This document shows positions 15,887-20,771 of a stretch of DNA of 20,771 nucleotides, piece after piece. Location of the stretch: positions 1-20,771 of the forward strand of contig CAZZHH010000055.1 in the NCBI GenBank assembly GCA_964653595.1, in the 5' to 3' direction. The stretch is from JBAXTE01 sp964653595. GTDB taxonomy: Bacteria; Bacteroidota; Bacteroidia; Bacteroidales; WCHB1-69. Under the pieces are notes generated by a model that was not told the DNA's origin, did not search any database, and saw only the letters and a program-made list of their open reading frames with translations. The position numbers were made by a program, and so were the translations under genes. Each line of letters opens with the position of its first letter. Within the stretch, counting starts at the first letter, position 1.

Positions 15887-15918
15887 CAAAATTACTCATT
15901 ATTATTTTAAATTACAAA
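15887..15918 (-). promoter_or_regulatory. Promoter of rpmH
   Basis: Read on the minus strand, a -33 TTTG (15918-15915) and a -7 TAATTTTG (15894-15887) are separated by exactly 20 bp. This is the best match to the Bacteroidota consensus in the window. The -7 box ends 20 bp before the L34 start codon. Confidence 0.8.
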
Positions 15919-15991
15919 CTTTTCCCCTTTTTTTTTAAAAATTATTTTAAGTTGTTGATTTTTAGGTATTTCCTGCTCTAATTTTTTAATG

Positions 15992-16024
15992 TTGTTACTT
16001 TATATTGATTTTGTTGTAATTTTG
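15992..16024 (+). promoter_or_regulatory. Candidate promoter of the first alpha/beta hydrolase
   Basis: TTG at 15992-15994 and TAATTTTG at 16017-16024 are 22 bp apart. The -7 box lies 50 bp before ATG 16075 and 77 bp before ATG 16102. The surrounding sequence is extremely T-rich, so chance matches are likely and confidence is moderate. Confidence 0.5.
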
Positions 16025-16074
16025 AAATATCATCTTGAATTTTTTTTTAAAAATAGTTTAAGAGTTTTTGCATT

Positions 16075-16914
16075 ATGTATTCAATTAATAATTTTGTTAA
16101 GATGAATTTTTTTCGATATACTTTTCTTTTTTTGATTTTACAAGTAGTTTGCTTTTTTTCTGTTTCAGGTTCAGAACTCAAAACAAAGGATACCACAATT
16201 ATCCTAAATGGGCAAAATACATTGTTGAGTTTTACAAGTAAGCCAGTAATTGGCACAATCCTGTTGTTGCAAGGATGGAATTTTCCACCTACTGATTGGT
16301 GTCAACGAACTGATATTTGTGAAGTTGCCTTAGAAAAAGGATACAACATAGTAATGCCCGATATGGGAAAAAGCATGTATCATTCTCAAGTTTTTAAAGA
16401 GACAAGAAAGGATTGGTTGAAATATCCTACTCGCAAGTGGTTGGTTGACTCTTTGATGGAGTATTTGAAAAATGAGTTTAATCTTTTTGAAGAATCTAAA
16501 CGGAATTTTATTGTTGGTTTATCTACTGGAGCTAGGGGAGCTGTCCTTATCGCTATGGATTGTCCAAAATTGTTTAAGGGCGTTGCAGCTCTTTCGGGTG
16601 ATTATAACCAATTGGATATGTTGAACGATAATTTAGCAATTGGATTTTATGGTGCATACAATTATCATAAAGAGAGATGGAGGGTGATTGATAACCCATA
16701 CACAGATGTTTCGAAATTGAAAACACCTATTTATTTAGCTCATGGGCTAGATGATAGAGTTGTACCTAGTTCTCAAACCATAAAATTTTATAAAGCCCTA
16801 GTGAAAAAAAATCCAATATTAAAGATTAAGCTACACCTCCCTAAATTAAAGCACGACTATTTGTTTTGGAAAAGTGAAGTTGTCAATATTTTTATCTTTT
16901 TTGATTCGTTATAG
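16075..16914 (+). CDS. Secreted alpha/beta hydrolase (esterase-like)
   Basis: The 279-residue protein carries an N-terminal hydrophobic export signal (about residues 10-32, ending VSGSEL). An alpha/beta hydrolase fold follows. The oxyanion-loop region is LLLQGWNFPPTDW, the nucleophile S150 lies in GLSTGARGA, the acid is D226 or D227 in HGLDDRVVP, and the base is H260 in LKHDYLFW. Spacing and order Ser-Asp-His are normal. It most resembles dienelactone-hydrolase or esterase-like enzymes, but the substrate is unknown. ATG 16102 (codon 10) is an attractive alternative start because the signal peptide would then begin MNFFRYTFLF. No partner gene adjoins it: a 458-bp gap follows. Confidence 0.8.
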   Translation: MYSINNFVKMNFFRYTFLFLILQVVCFFSVSGSELKTKDTTIILNGQNTLLSFTSKPVIGTILLLQGWNFPPTDWCQRTDICEVALEKGYNIVMPDMGKSMYHSQVFKETRKDWLKYPTRKWLVDSLMEYLKNEFNLFEESKRNFIVGLSTGARGAVLIAMDCPKLFKGVAALSGDYNQLDMLNDNLAIGFYGAYNYHKERWRVIDNPYTDVSKLKTPIYLAHGLDDRVVPSSQTIKFYKALVKKNPILKIKLHLPKLKHDYLFWKSEVVNIFIFFDSL

Positions 16915-17372
16915 AGGGGTGATGAAATTTGCCGAATCAATTGGATGTATTATCCAAATCATTAATTAGCAATGAGTTCACTTGAAAAAATTGCCAATCC
17001 TTTCGAATCCATCAATTTTATTATTTATTTGGTGAAAATTATTTCCGTGATTTTATCGCAAATTATGGGATAAACCTCTAAAATTCGTAATTATTGTTCC
17101 CCTTTTTTGATAATTAAATTCTTGGTTTTGGAAATTTGCTTGAATTTTTTAGCATTGTTTTTCTGTTTTTGTTATTCGATAATTCATAATGAAAAAATAA
17201 TATTCTCAAATCGGGAATGATATAATATCATGAAAATCAAATTAATATGTGTAATTATTTGAATATTTTTATTTTGATATAGTATAAATAATCTAAAATA
17301 ACACAAATTAACAACCTGATTTCTTGACTTTATAAAAATTAATGTGTAATTTTGAGAAATTAAAATCTAAAA
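16915..17372. other. Gene-poor 458-bp AT-rich region
   Basis: No confident gene lies here. A small hairpin TTGGAT/ATCCAA is at 16941-16957, without a T-tract. A 33-codon frame with an ATG runs from 16972 to 17073. A perfect 15-bp palindrome, ATGATAT-A-ATATCAT, is at 17217-17231. The promoter of the next gene is at the right end. The base composition is markedly more AT-rich than in the core-gene half of the window. Confidence 0.5.
17324..17354 (+). promoter_or_regulatory. Promoter of the T9SS cargo gene
   Basis: A -33 TTG (17324-17326) and -7 TAATTTTG (17347-17354) are separated by exactly 20 bp. The -7 box ends 18 bp before the ATG at 17373. Confidence 0.7.
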
Positions 17373-18032
17373 ATGAGAAATTTATTTACCATATTATTCT
17401 TCTCCATCCTAAATTTGAGTGTTTTTGCTCAAATGGATACTATTTTGGTGGACAGTAATTCAAAAGATAGTTACACAGTAGTAGATATGTTTTCAGTTAG
17501 CTGTAACGAGAAAATTTGGGATATTAATTGGAAGACTTTAAGTGAAATTTCTAATTGTAAGTTTGCAATTGAATATAGTGTAGATCAAATGAATTGGCAA
17601 TTGCACGAAGAATTCGATGGAACAGCTCAATCTATTGGAATCTATACTTACCATACTTTTGTGAAAAGAACAAGTGATTCTACAAAATATTTCAGGTTAC
17701 GATATGATGCTACCTCATCTTTGGTTTATTATAAAAATCCTGTTACAAACCTATGCCCTGAATATATTCCAGAGAACTTAGGCACTACATTTATTGTTGA
17801 TTATAATCCTTCTTGCAACTCGGTGGATATGTCAACAAATATTTCAGATAATTCAAAAACGAATGTTCAAATATTTTCTACATTGGGTAAATTATTATTT
17901 CAAGAAGAAATTTTGCTTAATTCTCAGTGTGGAAAAATTAGTATTCCATTTTTAGATAGTACAAAAGAGATCATTATTGTTAAGTTGTCTAATGGTAATC
18001 AATCAAGCACAAAAAAGATATTTATTCCCTAA
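17373..18032 (+). CDS. Small T9SS cargo protein: stalk-like domain plus type A sorting domain
   Basis: The 219-residue protein has a signal peptide at about 1-20 (ending VFA-Q). A fibronectin-III-like region spans about 36-128, where IWDINWKTLSEISNCKFAIE, NWQLHEEF and YFRLRYDAT match the LNWxTxSExNNxxFxIE...YYRL pattern often found just before Bacteroidota sorting domains. A C-terminal Por_Secre_tail-like domain follows at about 140-219, with VQIFSTLGKLLFQEE and IIVKLSNGNQSSTKKIFIP. Such domains direct proteins through the type IX secretion system to the cell surface or medium. There is no visible enzymatic or binding passenger, so the whole protein is essentially stalk and sorting signal. 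It has its own promoter and terminator, so it is likely monocistronic. Confidence 0.78.
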   Translation: MRNLFTILFFSILNLSVFAQMDTILVDSNSKDSYTVVDMFSVSCNEKIWDINWKTLSEISNCKFAIEYSVDQMNWQLHEEFDGTAQSIGIYTYHTFVKRTSDSTKYFRLRYDATSSLVYYKNPVTNLCPEYIPENLGTTFIVDYNPSCNSVDMSTNISDNSKTNVQIFSTLGKLLFQEEILLNSQCGKISIPFLDSTKEIIIVKLSNGNQSSTKKIFIP

Positions 18033-18100
18033 ATAAATAAGAATCCTTCGTTCTTTAAAATTCCCTTAATCTTATCGTACCTCACACTTAAAAAAGATAG

Positions 18101-18128
18101 AAAGTCTTATGCCTTTATAAGACTTTTT
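18101..18128 (+). terminator. Rho-independent terminator after the T9SS cargo gene
   Basis: A perfect 10-bp stem (18101-18110 with 18117-18126) closes the loop GCCTTT. The 3' arm merges into a T-tract (18124-18128), with more T residues after a single G. Confidence 0.85.
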
Positions 18129-18165
18129 GTTTTTTTATATTATTAACGGGTATGGTTTTTTTGTT

Positions 18166-18173
18166 TATTTTTG
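18166..18173 (+). promoter_or_regulatory. Possible -7 box of the second hydrolase gene
   Basis: TATTTTTG fits TAnnTTTG but ends only 4 bp before the start codon and lies in T-rich sequence without a -33 TTG. It may be a chance match. If real, the transcript would be leaderless. Confidence 0.25.
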
Positions 18174-18177
18174 AAAA

Positions 18178-19041
18178 ATGAAAATTAGAAAGGTAAGGAA
18201 TATTTTTTTCAAAATATTAATCATTGGTTATTTTATCATACATCCTTGGATGTCTCTTTTTTCGCAAGACAATTTAGTGTGTGTAAAGAATCGTGATAAA
18301 GGAAGTTATAATTTTTGGGTGCATCAACCTTTGATTAGCAAATTGGACACACAGCCGATTCCTGTAATTCTTTTTCTTCATGGAAAAAGCCTTTCTGGTT
18401 CAAATTTGGAATTGGTTAAAAGGTATGGAGTGTTAAAAGAAGTGATTAAGAGGAGACAATTGCCTGCTTATGTTGTTGCCCCTCAGTGTCCCAAAGGCCA
18501 GATGTGGAATCCCTCTAAAATTAATAAGGTAGTGGATTATGTTTTTCAAAACTTTAATGCGGATACCAATCGTTTATATGTTGTTGGTATGAGCATGGGT
18601 GGATATGGGGTATTGCATTTTGCTGGAGAGTTTCCTGCTCGAGTGGCAGCTGCAGTAGCGCTTTGTGGTGGTGGAAATTTGAAAGATGCATGCAAATTAG
18701 CTACAATTCCACTTTGGATAATGCATGGAACAGCCGATAGGGCTGTATCTTTCCAGGAATCTGAAAGAATCGTATCGGAAATAAAAAAATGCAACCATGG
18801 AGTTAATTTGAAATTTGATATTTTAAAAGGAGTAGGGCATGGCGAACCTTCTCGTTTGTTCTCAATGGATGAACTCTATAATTGGCTATTTATCCATTCT
18901 AAAGATACAGTACCGCCGCCTCAAAAGGATACAATTCTTGTCGATCATAAAAAATTTTCTCATACATTTGCAAAAAAGAAAAAGGTCAAAAAAAGAAATT
19001 CAAAATCTGTAAAAAAATATTCTAATTCACATAAAAAATAA
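18178..19041 (+). CDS. Exported alpha/beta hydrolase (PHB-depolymerase/esterase-like) with a Lys-rich tail
   Basis: The 287-residue protein has an N-terminal hydrophobic segment (about 10-29) ending before SQD, which suggests export. A complete hydrolase core follows: VILFLHGKSLSG forms the HG oxyanion region, nucleophile S139 lies in GMSMGGYG, acid D187 is in HGTADRAVS, and base H221 is in GVGHGEP. The pattern resembles prolyl-oligopeptidase-like or feruloyl/PHB esterases, including the PQCPKGQMW segment before the nucleophile. From about residue 250 the protein becomes a low-complexity, strongly basic tail (KKKKVKKRNSKSVKK). The DUF3307 gene begins 5 bp downstream, so the two are probably one transcript. 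It is not obviously a close duplicate of the hydrolase at 16075. Confidence 0.85.
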   Translation: MKIRKVRNIFFKILIIGYFIIHPWMSLFSQDNLVCVKNRDKGSYNFWVHQPLISKLDTQPIPVILFLHGKSLSGSNLELVKRYGVLKEVIKRRQLPAYVVAPQCPKGQMWNPSKINKVVDYVFQNFNADTNRLYVVGMSMGGYGVLHFAGEFPARVAAAVALCGGGNLKDACKLATIPLWIMHGTADRAVSFQESERIVSEIKKCNHGVNLKFDILKGVGHGEPSRLFSMDELYNWLFIHSKDTVPPPQKDTILVDHKKFSHTFAKKKKVKKRNSKSVKKYSNSHKK

Positions 19042-19045
19042 AATT

Positions 19046-19429
19046 ATGACTGTTAAAATTGTAATCATTTTGTTTATTCATCTTTTTGGAGATTTTCTTT
19101 TGCAAGGAAGTTCAATGAGTAAATTTAAGATGTCTAAGATGAGTTATTTGTTCTTGCATGTTCTTATTTATACTGCTTTCCTATTTGTTATGAGCTATCT
19201 GTTTTTGTCATTAACAATCCAACAAAACTTATTATTTTGTGGCATTAATGGTGGACTTCATTTGTTGATCGATTTTATTACTAGCATGATTAAAAAAAGG
19301 CTTTGGGGTAAAAATGAAAGTTTGTTTATCGCTGTTATATCATTGGATACATTACTTCATATAGGAATCCTTGTGTATACTTATTTTGTGTTTTTTTCGG
19401 AGTCTGCTTTGAAAGGAACTGGTTTATAA
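19046..19429 (+). CDS. DUF3307 integral membrane protein
   Basis: The 127-residue protein is almost entirely hydrophobic, with about four predicted membrane helices. It carries the DUF3307 signature: an N-terminal HLFGDFLLQ motif (about 12-20), a later FLHVLIYTAF, and NGGLHLLIDFITSMIKKR near 69-86. The paired Asp/His motifs within membrane helices are conserved in the family, whose function is unknown. It starts 5 bp after the hydrolase gene and is probably co-expressed with it. Only about 20 bp separates its stop codon from the beginning of the open toxin-tip reading frame. Confidence 0.85.
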   Translation: MTVKIVIILFIHLFGDFLLQGSSMSKFKMSKMSYLFLHVLIYTAFLFVMSYLFLSLTIQQNLLFCGINGGLHLLIDFITSMIKKRLWGKNESLFIAVISLDTLLHIGILVYTYFVFFSESALKGTGL

Positions 19430-19469
19430 CACCAAACAGTATTCATAAAACAAACATTCAACAGAGGTA

Positions 19470-20120
19470 TTGGATGATGGTTATACTATCGATGAAAATG
19501 GGAATACTCAGAGAGTTGATAATACTGGTGGAAAAAATTATGATGTTCTTTTCAACAAAAAAGACTACGATTCTGGAAAAAGAGCTTATGACCGGAGTGG
19601 AACAAAAAACGGAATTCAAATAGACAGAGGTCAAATCTCTAACTTTACTACTGCACCTGCGACTATTAATAATAATGAAGGAGAAAAAACTGGGGAAACT
19701 TATAGACACAGTGCAGAAGTGAAATCAAAAGAAGTAGCAGATTTATTATTTCTATTCTTAGATAAAAACACACAAGTAGAATGGTCTAATCAGAACTATA
19801 CAGATCCAAATGATAAAAGTGTTAATTTAATTGTAACTAGCCATACCGGAGGTGAAAATCCTTGTGTGGGTGGAGGACGAGCTTTAACAGAATCATACAT
19901 GAAAAAGGGGTATAAATTGAATTCTGATGATCACAATCATCCATGGAATTTTAAAAATGGTGGAAAAGTATCTGGAGAATATGGAAAAACGGCTGGTTGG
20001 GGTAAAGCTGATAAAGGAACACAACAGATGATCCAAAATTTTCAAAATAAAAACGGAGACATACCAGGAAAAGATGCCAAATTCAGAATGTTATGGAGAG
20101 GTAAATTCACTAATTATTAA
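19470..20120 (+). CDS. Headless C-terminal tip of an RHS-type polymorphic toxin, JAB/JAMM-like peptidase domain
   Basis: The 216-residue frame resembles the extreme C-terminus of Bacteroidota RHS-type polymorphic toxins. It starts with a connector (DDGYTIDENGNTQRVDNTGG, then YDVLFNKKDYDSGKRAYD) normally seen downstream of the RHS core. It continues with a JAB-like toxin domain. Visible JAMM elements are E104 in QVEWS, H155-x-H157-P158 in SDDHNHP, S168, and D181 in GKADKG. The Ser and Asp lie farther apart than in textbook JAMM enzymes. There is no signal peptide and no RHS core. The only nearby start is TTG 19470, and an in-frame TAA lies at 19446, so it is either an orphan cassette or a 5'-truncated remnant. 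A lipoprotein gene follows after 14 bp. The family call is from memory of motifs. Confidence 0.7.
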   Translation: MDDGYTIDENGNTQRVDNTGGKNYDVLFNKKDYDSGKRAYDRSGTKNGIQIDRGQISNFTTAPATINNNEGEKTGETYRHSAEVKSKEVADLLFLFLDKNTQVEWSNQNYTDPNDKSVNLIVTSHTGGENPCVGGGRALTESYMKKGYKLNSDDHNHPWNFKNGGKVSGEYGKTAGWGKADKGTQQMIQNFQNKNGDIPGKDAKFRMLWRGKFTNY

Positions 20121-20134
20121 AACTAATTTTACAC

Positions 20135-20704
20135 ATGAACAAAGTAAAATACATTACAGCCGTTGTGTTATTTCTGCTAACTACAGCTTGTGAAAACCCC
20201 AAAGACAAAGAAGAACCCAATGAAAGGAATAGTTTAAATGTTACTATCGAACGTGTATATGAAGAATTTGATCTGTGTCAGCCTGATTCATCATTGTATC
20301 CAATTCTTGATGCCATAGTGAATTCAGCAAAAGAATGTCCAAAATTAAAAAATAAAGAGTTATTGTATGATATGTGGATTTATAAGGATGAAGATTCTTT
20401 AACTCGTGTTAGTATTGAATTGGTAGAGCAAAAAAGAACATATTGCTTAAGCATAAGCAGAATTTTTACTTACAAAGGTTTGATATTTAATGCGGTTTCT
20501 AATAAAGAGTATAATAACCTTTTTACAGATATTGGATTAAAAGTTAAATATTTGTGCATGAAAGAAAACATCCTTATGGGAGATCAGGATGGGTTTGTTG
20601 CTCAATGGAAATATATTTTGGAAAAAAATAAGTTTAAATGCATTAGCTATGGTTTTTGTGATCAAATTTGGAGGGATGAGAGGTATTATAAAACAGAAAA
20701 CTAA
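20135..20704 (+). CDS. Short lipoprotein, candidate immunity protein
   Basis: The 189-residue product begins with a signal peptide ending in the lipobox LTTAC, with Cys19 as the acylation site, followed by a charged PKDKEEPNERN linker. The remainder is a compact mixed alpha/beta sequence with no family I recognise. Features include FDLCQPDSSLYPILDAIV, KELLYDMWIYKDEDSLTRVSIELVE and several Cys residues. It starts 14 bp after the toxin-tip stop codon with no promoter or terminator between, the standard position of an immunity gene. That role rests on position only. A lipoprotein would protect from the periplasmic face, which may or may not suit a JAB-type peptidase. The coding sequence appears intact. 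Confidence 0.65.
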   Translation: MNKVKYITAVVLFLLTTACENPKDKEEPNERNSLNVTIERVYEEFDLCQPDSSLYPILDAIVNSAKECPKLKNKELLYDMWIYKDEDSLTRVSIELVEQKRTYCLSISRIFTYKGLIFNAVSNKEYNNLFTDIGLKVKYLCMKENILMGDQDGFVAQWKYILEKNKFKCISYGFCDQIWRDERYYKTEN

Positions 20705-20771
20705 GTAATATATAATTTAAATTATTGTTGTCCGATAAAAAGATATAAGATTCCTCCCTATGGTCGGAATA

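Noticed and set aside
15867..15899. N-terminal extension of L34 by eleven residues
   Set aside because: L34 proteins begin MKRT(F/Y)QP, and the extension overlaps the promoter -7 box and the likely transcription start.
16941..16957. Hairpin TTGGAT/ATCCAA as terminator of the first hydrolase
   Set aside because: It has only six base pairs and no T-tract follows, so it is too weak to call.
18546..18794. 82-codon minus-strand frame within the second hydrolase
   Set aside because: It is antisense to the catalytic core of a well-supported gene and has no recognisable product.
16075..19041. The two alpha/beta hydrolases as a recent duplication
   Set aside because: They share only fold-level motifs (G-x-S-x-G, Asp, His). 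The surrounding residues and the nucleophile elbows (GLSTGARG, GMSMGGYG) differ clearly.

Overview
The window looks like chromosomal DNA of an AT-rich member of the Bacteroidota, probably near the Bacteroidales. Four things point there. Candidate promoters match the Bacteroidota sigma-factor consensus (TTG/TTTG, about 20 bp, TAnnTTTG). Few genes have a Shine-Dalgarno sequence. One secreted protein ends in a type IX secretion (T9SS) sorting domain. The two-component pair resembles RprX/RprY of Bacteroides and Porphyromonas. No species can be named from sequence alone.

Layout. Positions 1-90 hold the 3' part of a tRNA-Gln(UUG) and its terminator. Positions 115-5096 carry the core gene-expression cluster rimP-nusA-infB. 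A secreted M3 metallopeptidase (dcp-like) follows at 5239-7344, then a predicted outer-membrane lipoprotein at 7465-8277. Positions 8404-9642 hold rlmB and a YfcE-type phosphoesterase. The two-component system (rprX, rprY) lies at 9800-12082 behind a promoter with a 20-bp-spaced direct repeat. Positions 12388-15637 hold a mostly tightly spaced same-strand run: a SAM methyltransferase, an ABC ATPase without a permease, a PduO-type corrinoid adenosyltransferase, a secreted protein of unknown function and a YbaK/ProX-type deacylase. rpmH (ribosomal protein L34) is the only minus-strand gene recognised, and it converges on the deacylase across a bidirectional terminator.

From about 15.9 kb the character changes to accessory-like DNA with longer, very AT-rich gaps. 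It contains two secreted alpha/beta hydrolases, a very small T9SS cargo protein made of little more than a stalk and a sorting domain, and a DUF3307 membrane protein. At the right end is a headless C-terminal piece of a polymorphic (RHS-type) toxin with a JAB/JAMM-like metallopeptidase motif. A short lipoprotein gene follows it immediately and is a candidate immunity gene.

The most interesting feature is this terminal toxin-tip and candidate-immunity pair (19.45-20.70 kb). It lacks the usual large N-terminal delivery region, has no good start codon, and begins just after an in-frame stop. Next in interest are the near-leaderless, repeat-flanked promoter of the two-component operon and the interlocking hairpins downstream of it.
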